DNA of 64,000 nucleotides from AP-15 sp963735445 (GTDB lineage: Bacteria > Pseudomonadota > Alphaproteobacteria > ATCC43930 > CGMCC-115725), in assembly GCA_963735445.1 (NCBI GenBank), contig CAVTLC010000013.1, positions 1 through 64,000 on the forward strand. The letters are read 5' to 3'. A model generated the notes under the pieces. The model saw only the letters and a list, made by a program, of their open reading frames with translations, was not told the DNA's origin and did no database searches. This document shows positions 1 through 9,501 of the stretch, one piece after another (position 1 is the first letter of the stretch; each line of letters starts with the position of its first letter). The position numbers were made by a program, and so were the translations under genes.

Positions 1-66
1 AAATCGGGCTTTAGAGCGCCAAGATTATTTTGTAAGCTTAAAGAAAACTTATGGGAGAACTGTCAA

Positions 67-1650
67 ATGCGATCGCCGATATCAGGGCCTCGGAACAACA
101 CTAATCGGACCGACCTCACGCGCCGCGAGGCTCTGGCATTTGCCGGAATCGGCGCCTTGGCGGCGGCCGGCGCCCCGGCGATTGCCCGCGCGGCGGCGCC
201 CTCGGGGCAGCTGACTTGGGGCATCCACGTCTCGCTGGCGCCATTGTGGTTCGACCCGGCCGACACCCAGGCGCTGATCACGCCCTTTATGGTGCTGTAT
301 GCGCTGCAGGACGCGATGGTCAAGCCAATGCCGCAGGGGCCGCTGACACCGAGCCTGGCTGAATCGTTCAGCGCCTCCGAGGACGGGCTCTCCTACGATT
401 TCGTGCTGCGCGACGGGGTCAAGTTCCACAATGGCGAGCCAATTACGGCCGAGGATGTCAAGTTCTCGTTCCAGCGTTATCGCGGCGCCTCGCACGAATT
501 GCTGGCGGGCCGCGTGGCGGCGATCGAGACCCCCGATGACCGGCATGTGCGCTTCACGATGAAGAGCCCGTGGCCGGATTTTATGACGTTTTACGGGCAG
601 GCCACCGGCGCCGGCTGGATCGTGCCAAAGAAATATGTCGAGAAGGTCGGTGACGAAGGCTACAAAAAAGCACCAATCGGCGCCGGCCCCTACAAATTTG
701 TGTCTTATACGCCCGGCGTCGAACTGGTGCTGGAGGCCTTTGAGGGGTATTGGCGCAAGACCCCTCAGGTCAAGCGCATTGTCATGCGCTCGATCCCGGA
801 GGAGTCGACGCGGCTCGCCGCACTGAAGAACGGCGAGGTCGACATCATCTATTCGATCCGCGACGGGCTCGCCGAGGAGGTAAGGCGCTCTCCCGGCCTT
901 ACCTTGAAACCGGCATACCCGCCAAACCCGTTCTGGCTGAGCTTTGTCAATCAATGGGACGCAAAATCAATCTGGCATGACGAGCGGGTGCGCAAGGCGG
1001 CGAGCTTGGCGATCGACCGCAAGGGCATCAATCAGGCGCTGACGTTAGGTCTTTCCAAGCTGACCGGCAGTGTCATCCCGGACAGCTTTGATTATTACTG
1101 GCAGCCGCCAGCGCCAGTTTACGACCCGGAAAAGGCCAAGCAAATGCTCGCCGAAGCCGGCCATCCCGGCGGCATCGATGGCGGCAATTACTATTGCGAC
1201 AGCTCGTATTCAAATCTCGCCGAGGCGGTAATCAATAATCTCGAAGAGGTCGGTATCCGAACCAAGCTGGTTCCGATCGAGCGCGCCGCGTTTCTGGCGG
1301 GAGCATCAAACAAGAAATACAAGGATATTATCCAACTCGGCAGCGGCGCTTTTGGCAATACCGCGACGCGCTTGGCCGCGTTCATCGTCAAGGGCGGCGC
1401 TTACGTCTACGGCAGCTATCCCGATATCGATGATCTCTTTGCCAAGCAAGCCGCGGAACTCGATCACAAACAGCGCGGCGAGACACTGCAAAAGATCCAG
1501 CAGCTGATCTATGACCGCACCGTTATTTTACCGATTTGGCAGATCGCCTTTATCAATGCGGTTGGACCGCGGGTCGGCCAGTCCGGTTTCGGGCTGATCC
1601 CAGGCTTTGCCTATACCGGGCCGTTCGAGGACATCACAATAAAAGCTTAG
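67..1650 (+). CDS. ABC transporter substrate-binding protein, family 5 (SBP_bac_5), Tat-exported
   Basis: 527 aa periplasmic binding protein of the DppA/OppA type, which delivers peptides, opines or similar solutes to an ABC importer. The N-terminus has a twin-arginine signal (TRREAL at about residues 18-23, then a hydrophobic stretch and an ARAA cleavage region), so folded export by Tat is likely. The body has the family pattern, including a SLAESF segment, DGVKFHNGEP and AEDVKFSFQR near residues 100-140. A GGGAG Shine-Dalgarno lies about 10 nt before ATG 67. No permease or ATPase genes follow within the window; they may lie upstream of base 1, or the protein may be an orphan. The substrate cannot be read from sequence. 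Confidence 0.93.
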   Translation: MRSPISGPRNNTNRTDLTRREALAFAGIGALAAAGAPAIARAAAPSGQLTWGIHVSLAPLWFDPADTQALITPFMVLYALQDAMVKPMPQGPLTPSLAESFSASEDGLSYDFVLRDGVKFHNGEPITAEDVKFSFQRYRGASHELLAGRVAAIETPDDRHVRFTMKSPWPDFMTFYGQATGAGWIVPKKYVEKVGDEGYKKAPIGAGPYKFVSYTPGVELVLEAFEGYWRKTPQVKRIVMRSIPEESTRLAALKNGEVDIIYSIRDGLAEEVRRSPGLTLKPAYPPNPFWLSFVNQWDAKSIWHDERVRKAASLAIDRKGINQALTLGLSKLTGSVIPDSFDYYWQPPAPVYDPEKAKQMLAEAGHPGGIDGGNYYCDSSYSNLAEAVINNLEEVGIRTKLVPIERAAFLAGASNKKYKDIIQLGSGAFGNTATRLAAFIVKGGAYVYGSYPDIDDLFAKQAAELDHKQRGETLQKIQQLIYDRTVILPIWQIAFINAVGPRVGQSGFGLIPGFAYTGPFEDITIKA

Positions 1651-1680
1651 CGAAGTCGGCCAAAGCTTAGCGAAATCGGC
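1642..1680. repeat. Short tandem duplication over a stop codon
   Basis: Two adjacent 19-nt copies (1642-1660 and 1662-1680), both beginning AAAGCTTAGCGAA and differing at one base, lie head to tail. The first copy contains the TAG stop (1648-1650) of the binding-protein gene. It looks like a small local duplication; no function is evident. Confidence 0.75.
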
Positions 1681-1756
1681 GGAGGTTGCGGTTGCCGTGC
1701 TGCCGGGGGCGGCGCATCATGCAAAAAACTCGACCGGCCTGGAGGGATCGCACCCG

Positions 1757-2815
1757 ATGAGCCTTTCAACCCAAAGCCCATCAATCCAAACCCAGGCGAC
1801 CAACCTGCCGCCTGAGGAGCAGCGCGAGATGCTGCGCCGGATGTTGACGATCCGTCGCTTTGAGGAGCGCGCCTCGGCCGACTATCTCGGCGGCAAGATC
1901 TATGGCGTCGTGCATTGCTATATCGGCGAGGAGGCGGTCGCGGTCGGCGTCTGTTCGGCGCTCGAGCGCACTGACCGGATCATCTCGACCCATCGCGGCC
2001 ACGGCCATTGCATCGCCAAGGGCGCCGATCTCAACCGGATGATGGCCGAGCTCTACGGCCGGCAGACCGGCTATTGCAAGGGCAAGGGCGGCTCGATGCA
2101 CATCGCCGATTTTGAGATCGGCATGCTCGGCGCCAACGGCATCGTCGCCGGCGGCATCTCGATCATCACCGGCGCCGGTCTGGCGGCGCAGATGGAAGGC
2201 AAGGGCGGGGTCGCGGTCTCGTTTTTTGGCGATGGCGCCTCGAACGCCGGGCCGTTTCACGAATGCCTCAATATCGCGGCGACCTGGAAGTTGCCGATGC
2301 TCTATGTCTGCGAAAACAACATGTATGCGGCAAATACCGCGGCGGCCGCGACCCACGCGTTGAGCGACGTCGCGGCGCGCGCCGCCGGCTACGGCATCCC
2401 GGGCACTGTCGTCGACGGCAACGACATCTTCGCGGTCTATCAGGCGGCCAGCCGCGCCGTCGACCGAGCGCGTTCGGGGGGCGGCCCGAGCTTGATCGAG
2501 TGCAAGACCTATCGCCAGCGCTCCCACACCGAGCGCCGCGGGCAGGCCGATGCACGCGACCCGGCGGAGGTCGAAACGTGGAAGGGCAAGGACCCGATCG
2601 CGCAGCTGACGCGGCGGCTGCGGGAACAGGGCTATCTCGATGATGCCGAACTGCAGAAGATGGAGCGCGAGATCATGACCGCGCTCGACGCCGCCGTCGC
2701 TTTCGCCGAGGCGAGCCCGTTCCCGCTGCCCGAGCAGGCGACCGACGACGTTTTTGCCCCCACCCCTCCCTCCCCCGCAGGCGGGGGAGGGTCAGGGAGG
2801 GGGATTGCGGCCTAA
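1757..2815 (+). CDS. Thiamine-diphosphate dehydrogenase E1 alpha subunit (pyruvate/acetoin type)
   Basis: 352 aa alpha subunit of a heterotetrameric 2-oxoacid or acetoin dehydrogenase E1. It has HRGHGH at residues 79-84 and the ThDP motif from GDG (158-160) to NN (187-188). I chose ATG 1757 rather than the in-frame start at 1697 because GGAGGG sits about 10 nt upstream and the conserved fold begins soon after. The beta subunit gene follows 15 nt later. No E2 (lipoyl acyltransferase) or E3 gene is nearby. The last 18 residues (PTPPSPAGGGGSGRG...) are encoded by a GC palindrome and are not part of the E1 fold. Substrate choice between pyruvate, acetoin and branched 2-oxoacids is not decided. 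Confidence 0.92.
   Translation: MSLSTQSPSIQTQATNLPPEEQREMLRRMLTIRRFEERASADYLGGKIYGVVHCYIGEEAVAVGVCSALERTDRIISTHRGHGHCIAKGADLNRMMAELYGRQTGYCKGKGGSMHIADFEIGMLGANGIVAGGISIITGAGLAAQMEGKGGVAVSFFGDGASNAGPFHECLNIAATWKLPMLYVCENNMYAANTAAAATHALSDVAARAAGYGIPGTVVDGNDIFAVYQAASRAVDRARSGGGPSLIECKTYRQRSHTERRGQADARDPAEVETWKGKDPIAQLTRRLREQGYLDDAELQKMEREIMTALDAAVAFAEASPFPLPEQATDDVFAPTPPSPAGGGGSGRGIAA
2763..2803. repeat. GC-rich palindrome inserted in the 3' end of the E1 alpha gene
   Basis: A perfect 11-bp inverted repeat (2768-2778 and 2781-2791, CCCTCCCCCGC and its complement) with a 2-nt centre, flanked by further C-rich and G-rich arms. It is read in frame as a Pro/Gly tail just before the TAA stop. The layout resembles small mobile palindromes that usually sit between genes. 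Confidence 0.7.
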
Positions 2816-2830
2816 GGCGAGGAGCGGATC

Positions 2831-3808
2831 ATGCGAGAGCTGACATACAACGAGGCCGCACTCGAAGCGATCGCCGAGGAGATGCGGCGCGATCCCAAGA
2901 TCTTTTACATGTCGACCGACGCGCTGCCGCCGCTACTCCGCGAATTCGGCCCCGAGCGCATCAAGGCGACACCGATCACCGAAGCGGCATTGACCGGCAT
3001 GGCGATCGGTGCGGCGGGCTGCGGCTTTCGTCCAATCGTCGATTGGCGGCAGGTGACGTTCTGCTTTGTCGCAATGGACCAGATCGTCAATCAGGCCGCC
3101 AAAATCCACTACATGTTTGGCGGCCAGGTGACGTTTCCGATCCTTTATCGGGCGTCGGTCGGCGGCGGCGGCCAGGTCGCGGCGCAGCACTCGCAATCGC
3201 CCTACTCGATGTTTATGAATGTCGCCGGGTTGAAGATGTTTCTCCCCTCGACACCCCATGACATCAAGGGTCTGTTGAAGACCGCGATCCGCGACAACAA
3301 CCCGGTTATATCGTTCGAGTCGAGCCGGCTGATGGCGCGCAAGGGACCGGTGCCGGATGAGGATTACACGATCCCGCTGGGCCAAGCCGACATCAAGCGC
3401 GAGGGCAGTGACGTAACCGTCGTCGCGCTCGCCTGGCTGGTGCATGAGGCATTGGCCGCGGCCGAAGAACTCGCAAAGGAGGGGATCTCGGTCGAGATCG
3501 TCGATCCGCGCACCTTAGTGCCGTTGGATCGGGAAACAATCCGCCGCTCGGTGCAGAAGACCGGGCATCTCGTCATCGCCGACGAGGCCGGGCCGACCGC
3601 CGGCTTCTCGGCCGAGATCGCTGCCGTTGTCACTGAGGACGCGGCGACTTTCGCGCGGCTCAAGGCGCCGGTGAAGCGGGTCTGCGCGTTGCAGGTGCCG
3701 ATCCCCTACAGCCCGATCCTCGAAAACCACGTATTCCCCGATCGCAACCGGATCATCGCCGGGATCCGCGAGGTGCTCGAACCACGGAGCCCCGCCGCGG
3801 CAGCATGA
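2831..3808 (+). CDS. Thiamine-diphosphate dehydrogenase E1 beta subunit (pyruvate/acetoin type)
   Basis: 325 aa beta subunit, partner of the preceding alpha subunit. The conserved TPITEAALTG segment carries the catalytic glutamate expected to activate ThDP (E51). The transketolase pyrimidine domain and C-terminal domain are both present, including the VEIVDPRTL strand. GAGGAG precedes ATG 2831, and the 15-nt gap to the alpha gene indicates one transcript. In known complexes an alpha2beta2 E1 passes the acyl group to a lipoyl E2; no such gene is in the window, so this E1 must use an E2 encoded elsewhere or act as a free decarboxylase or ligase. Confidence 0.92.
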   Translation: MRELTYNEAALEAIAEEMRRDPKIFYMSTDALPPLLREFGPERIKATPITEAALTGMAIGAAGCGFRPIVDWRQVTFCFVAMDQIVNQAAKIHYMFGGQVTFPILYRASVGGGGQVAAQHSQSPYSMFMNVAGLKMFLPSTPHDIKGLLKTAIRDNNPVISFESSRLMARKGPVPDEDYTIPLGQADIKREGSDVTVVALAWLVHEALAAAEELAKEGISVEIVDPRTLVPLDRETIRRSVQKTGHLVIADEAGPTAGFSAEIAAVVTEDAATFARLKAPVKRVCALQVPIPYSPILENHVFPDRNRIIAGIREVLEPRSPAAAA

Positions 3809-3853
3809 GCGCATTGCTCGCCGTGACCGGACCCGTCCCCCGGGAGCACTAAC

Positions 3854-5781
3854 ATGCCGATCACCAAGGTCAGTGTCGCTGCGGCCGAGCGTTTTGCCGA
3901 TGGCCGCGAATTTGGCGAGGCCGGCCCCTATCTGCGCATTCACGGCATCGCACAAGGCGAACTCGATCCCGCCGCGGCGGAGAACGCAGTTATTGTCGAT
4001 CTCGACAAGGCGGAGCGGAACGCCCGCGGGATGGTCGAGTACGAGACCGACTTTTTCATCCTGCGCCCGGCCGAGCCGCGGCGCGGCAGCGGTGTCCTCG
4101 TCTATGACGTGACCAACCGCGGACGAAAGGTCATCCTCGGCCGGCTCGACGAAGCGGGGGCCGACGCCGACACCAACAATCCGCGGAGTGCGCGAGACGT
4201 CGGTATCGGTTTTACGCTCGGCCGCGGTTACAGCCTGGTCTGGTCGGGATGGGATTCAGGAGCGCCACGCGCCAATAACGGCATGACCGCAAGGCTGCCG
4301 GCGACGCTCGAAAACGGCAGGCCAATGGTCCGGCGGATTCGCGACGAGTTCCACATCGGCACCCGCGCGCCGGGCAAGGGTGACGTCGTACGCCTCAATT
4401 ACGCCGCCGTTTCGACCGACACGCGCAACGCACGGCTGACGGTTCGCGACCGAGAAAGTGACGCCCGCACCGAGATCCCTTCCCAATCCTGGGAATTTGT
4501 CGACGAGCGGACGATCCGGCTGCTGCCCGCCGGCTCTTTGTTCGCCCCCTATAAAATCTACGAGGTTTGGTACGAGGCGACCGGCTCAAAGGTAATCGGC
4601 GTCGGGTTTGCCGCGACGCGCGATCTCGTCTCGTTCCTGCGTTACGAGCGGGCCGACCGCGACGGGACGCCAAACCCGATGATCGCCGAAGGGAGCGGCA
4701 TCGAGGGCACCGGCGTCACCCACGCGCTCGGGTTTGGCGTGTCGCAAAGCGGCCGGTTTCTGCGCCACTTCCTCGAACTCGGGATGAATGACGCCGGCCG
4801 AGGGCGGCGGGTTTTCGATGGCGTGCTGTCGCATGTCGCGGGCGCCGGAAAGGTCTTCGCCAACCACAGCTTTGCGATGCCCGGGCCGCACCGCGACGCA
4901 GCACGAGGACCGGCTCTACCCGGAGAACTGGTTTCCGTTTAGCAACGCGGTCGCCACCGATCCATTTTCTGGCCGGACGGCCTCGCTGTTGACCGGCCAG
5001 CCCGACCGATCCAGTGATGATCGAGGTCAACACCTCGACCGAGTATTGGCAAAAGGGCGCCTCGCTGGTGCACACCGATCCGGCCGGCATCCAGGACGCC
5101 GCGCTGCCGCCCAATGCCCGAGCCTACATGATCGCCGGGACCCAGCATGGCGGCGGCCCGGGCACCGATCCGAGCCCCGGCCCTTGCGTCAACCCGCGCA
5201 ACCCGCATAGCGCCAGCCCGGCACTGCGCGCCTTGCTGGTGGCACTCGAGGAGTGGGTCAGGACCGGAGTGCCGGCGCCGCCGAGCCGCGTTCCCTCGAT
5301 CGCAGATGGAACCGCGGTCCCGTCCGATACCGTGACGATGCCGGCAGTGCCGGGTTTCGCGCCCCCTCCGGTAGCCAATCGCATTTCGGCGCCGGTCGAT
5401 TGGGTCGATCCGCCGGCGCGTCTCGATAATTTCTATGGGACGCGCGTCTGCGCGGTCGATGCCGACGGCAACGAGATTGCCGGCATCCGGCTGCCGCCGA
5501 TCGCTGTGCCGCTCGGCACCTATACCGGATGGAACGCCTATAGGGCGCAGCCTTGTGAGCTGTGCGACCGCGACGGATCACTGATCCCGTTTGCCCGCGA
5601 CAAGCGCGAACGCGAGACCACCGGCGATCCGCGTCCCTCGCTCGAAGAGCGCTACGGCAACCGCGACGCCTATGTCGCCAGAGTGAAAGCGGCTGCCGAA
5701 GCGCTGGTCGCCGATCGTCTGTTGCTGCCGGCCGACGCCGCCGTCTATGTCACAGCGGCGGAGAAGTGCGACCGGTTCTGA
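3854..5781 (+). CDS. Alpha/beta hydrolase domain protein (Abhydrolase_10 type), two frameshifts
   Basis: About 641 aa after correction. The three frames in order are 3854-~4885, ~4886-~5002 and ~5003-5781. Together they read as one hydrolase with the nucleophile elbow GVSQSG (residues 296-301), the RFLRHF helix, a PENWFPF segment, the TSTEYW segment and GTQHGGG. Deleting one base in the GGG/CC stretch near 4883-4887 and one C of CCC at 5001-5003 restores a continuous frame. No other lesion is visible, so sequence error is as likely as decay. The family comprises secreted or cytosolic esterase-like proteins of mostly unknown substrate. It begins 45 nt after the E1 beta gene, on the same strand. 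Confidence 0.82.
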
Positions 5782-5823
5782 CGCGCGCAAAGCACGTCAA
5801 ATCCGAAAAGAAGAGTTCTACTT

Positions 5824-7092
5824 TTATCTTGCGGCCGCGTTCCAAAACCGGCTGGCGGCATAAGCCGCAGGGTCGGTAAACGGCTCCTCCCCGGTCATGA
5901 TCTCGGCGAGCAGCCGCCCGGTCACGGGCCCCAGCGTAAAACCGTGATGCGCGTGACCAAAGGCGAACCACAGTCCACGATGCCGCTCGCCTTTGCCGAT
6001 CACCGGAACCATGTCGGGGAGACAAGGTCGCCGGCCCATCCAGGGTTCGGGGTCCAGCCGTTCGCTGAGCGGAAATAATTCGCGCGCCAATGGCTCGTCG
6101 CGCGCCAGCTGGACCGGGCTTGGCGGTGCGTCCCGATCGGCAAACTCGACCCCGGTCGTCAGGCGAATCCCCTTGGTCATCGGCGCCAGCGCAAAGCCAC
6201 CTTGGGCGTCGCGCACCGGATGGCCGAGCGTCGCATTGCCCTGTGCGCCATAATGCATGTGGTAGCCGCGCTTGACCGAGAGCGGGATCTTGTAGCCGAG
6301 CGGCCGAAAGACATCGTCCGACCAAGGACCCAGAGCCACTACCGCATCGCGCGCTTCGATCGGACCAGCCTCGGTAGCGATACTCCAGCCCGAGGGTTCC
6401 GAGGCCAGGCGACGCGCATCGCCCTTGAGCAAATGCCCGCCTTTGCGGGTAAAGAGATCGGCATAGGCCTTGGTCAGCATGCCGGGGTCGGACGATGTCG
6501 GTGAGCCGCGGAAATGAAGCGCGCCGACGATCGCGTCCGACACGTGCGGTTCGAGCTCGTGCAATTGCGCGGCGGTGAGCTCGACGTAGTCGATGCCATA
6601 ATCGTCGAGCCGGCGTGCATCCGCGGTCGCGGCGCGCAGCCCTTCTTCGGTGCGAAAACAATTGAGCCAACCGTCGTGATGAACAAGGCTTTGCGCGGTC
6701 ACGCCGGCCTCGGCGGTCAGCTCGTCATGCTCGTTGACGCATTGCGCCATCAACGGACCGAGCGCCCGCATCGAGCGCTCGACCCGTTCCGGCGTCGCAT
6801 TCTGCCAATAGCGGAAAAGCCACGGCGCCAAACGCGGCAAGGATGAGAGGTGATAGACGGCGTCGCGGCGATTGTTCATCGCATAGCTCAGGATCAGGCC
6901 AAATTCGCGGGGAAACGTGTACGGAATTACCGCCTCGCGCTGGATCAAGCCGGCATTGCCGTAGCTGGTTTCCTCGCCCGGCGCCCGGCGGTCGACGAGA
7001 ACGACATCGCGGCCACGCTTCTGCAGATGCAGAGCCACGCTGACGCCTACCATTCCCGCTCCGAGAACGATTACATCAGCCCGTGCCGCCAT
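5824..7092 (-). CDS. FAD-dependent oxidoreductase, D-amino-acid dehydrogenase (DadA) type
   Basis: 422 aa DAO-family flavoprotein. The N-terminal dinucleotide fold has GAGMVG at residues 11-16 and an acidic beta-2 end (VLVDRR). A SYGNAG motif near residue 44 and the C-terminal LWFAFGHAHHGFTLGP segment are typical of DadA-like dehydrogenases that oxidise amino acids or other secondary amines and pass electrons to the respiratory chain. It converges with the preceding hydrolase, leaving about 40 nt between the stop codons. A second, shorter member of the family lies at 61207-62313. The substrate is not determined. Confidence 0.9.
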   Translation of the reverse strand: MAARADVIVLGAGMVGVSVALHLQKRGRDVVLVDRRAPGEETSYGNAGLIQREAVIPYTFPREFGLILSYAMNNRRDAVYHLSSLPRLAPWLFRYWQNATPERVERSMRALGPLMAQCVNEHDELTAEAGVTAQSLVHHDGWLNCFRTEEGLRAATADARRLDDYGIDYVELTAAQLHELEPHVSDAIVGALHFRGSPTSSDPGMLTKAYADLFTRKGGHLLKGDARRLASEPSGWSIATEAGPIEARDAVVALGPWSDDVFRPLGYKIPLSVKRGYHMHYGAQGNATLGHPVRDAQGGFALAPMTKGIRLTTGVEFADRDAPPSPVQLARDEPLARELFPLSERLDPEPWMGRRPCLPDMVPVIGKGERHRGLWFAFGHAHHGFTLGPVTGRLLAEIMTGEEPFTDPAAYAASRFWNAAAR

Positions 7093-7499
7093 CGCTTTTC
7101 TCCATCCCTTGTGCCGCTATATCGCTTAAGACGCCAGAAGCGGGAAAGGCCTGGCCATCTCTGAGGAAGCCTTTATTTTGGATTGCAGCCAACCGAGATC
7201 GAATCGGCGACCTGTCCGAACAGCCTATCAGGTGGAAAAGAGCTTTGGCGCCATCCGGGTCCTGAAACGCATTGAGTGCAACGATCTTGTGGTGCGGGCA
7301 GATTCAATAACTGAATGTTTCAGCGCTTTTGCGCGCGTTCCGATGGCCGATTCAACCGTCCGCTCACGCATGATAGCAAGATATTCGGCGCCCGACGCCC
7401 GAAGGCGCCGATCTCCCTTAAAGATCACCGGAGCTCGGGGAAATTTTTGCGATTATGGGGCTCCAGCGACAGGGCTTTGTTTGTTCGAGGAAAACAGAC
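7093..7499. other. Intergenic region, no gene seen
   Basis: 407 nt between two divergent genes. Open frames cross it but lack family features and cover both real gene starts. It probably holds the promoters for the DadA-like gene and the GloVer-repeat gene. I see no clear sigma-70 pair. Confidence 0.5.
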
Positions 7500-8804
7500 G
7501 TGATTTGGTCATTGCGCGAAGTCGTGGTCCGAGGTTCCACCACTTTGTTCCTCGCAATCGTGGGCTTGGCGCCAAACCAGCCCCGTGCCGCCACACTGAC
7601 CAGCCTCGTGGAGTTCAATTTTGGCAACGGTGCAGCGCCCTCCGGTGATTTGATCGCCGACATTGACGGGAATCTGTTCGGCACGACCTCCGGAGGCGGT
7701 GCCCACGGCAAAGGTACCGTCTTCGAGATCGCCAAGACCACTCGTGGCTATGCCAGTTCCCCTACCATCCTGGTCAGTTTCAAGGGAAGTGACGGCGCCT
7801 CGCCAAAGGCGGGGGTGATTGCTGATGCGGCCGGCAATTTGTTTGGCACCACGTCCGCAGGCGGAACCAATCAACAGGGGACTGTATTTGAGATCGCCAA
7901 GACTCGCGGAGGCTATTCCAGCACCCCGACCACCCTGATCAACTTTAGCGTCAGTAATGGTGCCGCGCCATCCGGCGGAGTAATCGTTGATGCCCACGGC
8001 AATCTTTTCGGCACCACCTCCGCCGGCGGGGCTCATGCAGACGGCACGGTTTTCGAGCTCGCCAAGACCCCAGGCGGGTACGACAACTCGCTGATCACTC
8101 TGTTCAGCTTTGACTTTACCAACGGTGCGACACCGTTGGCCGGCTTGATCGCTGACGCCGGCGGCAACCTGATCGGCACGACATCACGCGGTGGAGCTTA
8201 TGGACAAGGCACGATATTCGAGATCATCAAGAACCCGCACGGCTATGCCAGGAGCCCCATCAACCTGGTCAGCTTCGATTCGACACGTGGAGCAGCACCG
8301 GCTGCCGGCGTGTTAGCCGATACCTCCGGCAACCTATTCGGTACGACCTCCGAGGGCGGGGCGTACGGAAAGGGCACAGTTTTCGAAATCGCCAAGACCC
8401 CGGACGGCTATGCCGACTCATCGACCACCCTGGCCAGCTTTAACGGGGACGGTCGCGTCGATCCGAAAGCCGGGGTAATTGTCGATGGCGCCGGCAACCT
8501 ATTTGGTACGACATCGGCGGGCGGGGCTCAGGGATACGGTACAGTCTTTGTGATCGCCAAGACCCCGAGCGGCTACGCTAGTGAGCCCACGACGCTGATA
8601 AGCTTCGATGTGGCCAACGGTGCTGCACCATCCTCGAGTTTGATCTCCGACAGCGACGGCAACCTGATTGGCACCACGTCGGAAGGCGGACGGTACAGAT
8701 TCTACGGCACGATATTCGAAATAACCGGCAGCGGTTTTGTCCCGGGGATTGTCCCTCGGGCTGGCAACAAGGTGACCTCTACACCTTCGAAGCCACGACG
8801 ATAG
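7500..8804 (+). CDS. Secreted GloVer tandem-repeat protein (TIGR03803-type)
   Basis: 434 aa. GTG 7500 is preceded by GAGG about 9 nt upstream and starts a signal peptide (basic start, TTLFLAIVGLA core, PRAA cleavage region); the longer frame from 7455 has no such support. The mature protein is seven repeats of 55 residues. Each carries a G(N/D)L(F/I)GTTS core, then GGA, then GT(V/I)FEIAK, and ends in an L.SF strand. Repeats 1 and 2 start at bases 7605 and 7770, exactly 165 nt apart. The family is predicted to form a beta-propeller-like or solenoid structure and is often surface exposed; no enzymatic role is known. The last repeat is shortened and a basic tail follows. Confidence 0.88.
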   Translation: MIWSLREVVVRGSTTLFLAIVGLAPNQPRAATLTSLVEFNFGNGAAPSGDLIADIDGNLFGTTSGGGAHGKGTVFEIAKTTRGYASSPTILVSFKGSDGASPKAGVIADAAGNLFGTTSAGGTNQQGTVFEIAKTRGGYSSTPTTLINFSVSNGAAPSGGVIVDAHGNLFGTTSAGGAHADGTVFELAKTPGGYDNSLITLFSFDFTNGATPLAGLIADAGGNLIGTTSRGGAYGQGTIFEIIKNPHGYARSPINLVSFDSTRGAAPAAGVLADTSGNLFGTTSEGGAYGKGTVFEIAKTPDGYADSSTTLASFNGDGRVDPKAGVIVDGAGNLFGTTSAGGAQGYGTVFVIAKTPSGYASEPTTLISFDVANGAAPSSSLISDSDGNLIGTTSEGGRYRFYGTIFEITGSGFVPGIVPRAGNKVTSTPSKPRR

Positions 8805-8888
8805 CCTTTGGTCCCGAAATTCTTTTTGCTTGGGTAAAAGGAGAGCCGAGCCCGCCCCTACGCTGCCGCTTTTAGGAGGAAAATCTCT

Positions 8889-9377
8889 ATGTCTGGCATT
8901 ACCCCCTGCCTCTGGTTTGATGGCAATGCCGAAGAGGCTGCCAAATTCTATGCCTCGCTGTTCCCCAACAGCCATGTTGATGCGGTCCATCGCGCACCGA
9001 GCGACTACCCCTCGGGCAAGACAGGCGACGTGTTGATGGTCGAGTTCAAATTGATGGGTCAGCCGTTCACCGCCCTGAATGGTGGACCGCAATTCCGGTT
9101 CAATGAAGCGATCTCGTTCCAGATACCGGTGGAGACCCAGGCCGAGGCCGATCGCGTCGCCAATGCGCTCTCGGCGGTCCCCGAGGCTGAGCAATGCGGC
9201 TGGATCAAAGACCGCTTCGGCGTGTCGTGGCAGATCGTGCCCCGCCAGCTTATCAGGCTGATTGGCGATGCCGATCGCACGCGCGCAAGACGGGTATTCG
9301 AGGCGATGATGCATATGAAGCGCATCGACATTGCCGCGATCGAGCGGGCCGCCGACGGTATCGCGCCGTCCGCCTAA
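8889..9377 (+). CDS. VOC-family protein, PhnB/3-demethylubiquinone-methyltransferase-like fold
   Basis: 162 aa. The opening ITPCLWFDGNAEEAAKFY followed by LFPNS is the hallmark of the PhnB-like glyoxalase-fold family, and CGWIKDRFGVSWQIVP marks the second beta-alpha-beta-beta half. AGGAGG stands 11 nt before ATG 8889. Members are small metal-binding or resistance-type proteins whose substrates are mostly unknown, and the methyltransferase label in databases is not supported by biochemistry. The C-terminal MKRIDIAAIERA helix is a common family extension. Confidence 0.9.
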   Translation: MSGITPCLWFDGNAEEAAKFYASLFPNSHVDAVHRAPSDYPSGKTGDVLMVEFKLMGQPFTALNGGPQFRFNEAISFQIPVETQAEADRVANALSAVPEAEQCGWIKDRFGVSWQIVPRQLIRLIGDADRTRARRVFEAMMHMKRIDIAAIERAADGIAPSA

Positions 9378-9501
9378 ATCTTCAAACCTGCGGCATCCCC
9401 GCCCAATGCAGGAAGGCGGGCATGAGGGACTGTATTACGCTCCATCGAGGGATACGCTGAAATAAATCGGGTCGGGTGACTTGCGTCGGCGTAGAATTTT
9501 A

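Noticed and set aside
5750..6670. 306-codon open frame on the minus strand
   Set aside because: Shadow of the DadA-like gene, with biased composition and no motif.
7178..7648. 156-codon frame before the GloVer gene
   Set aside because: Runs into the GloVer gene in another frame and has no family or signal features.
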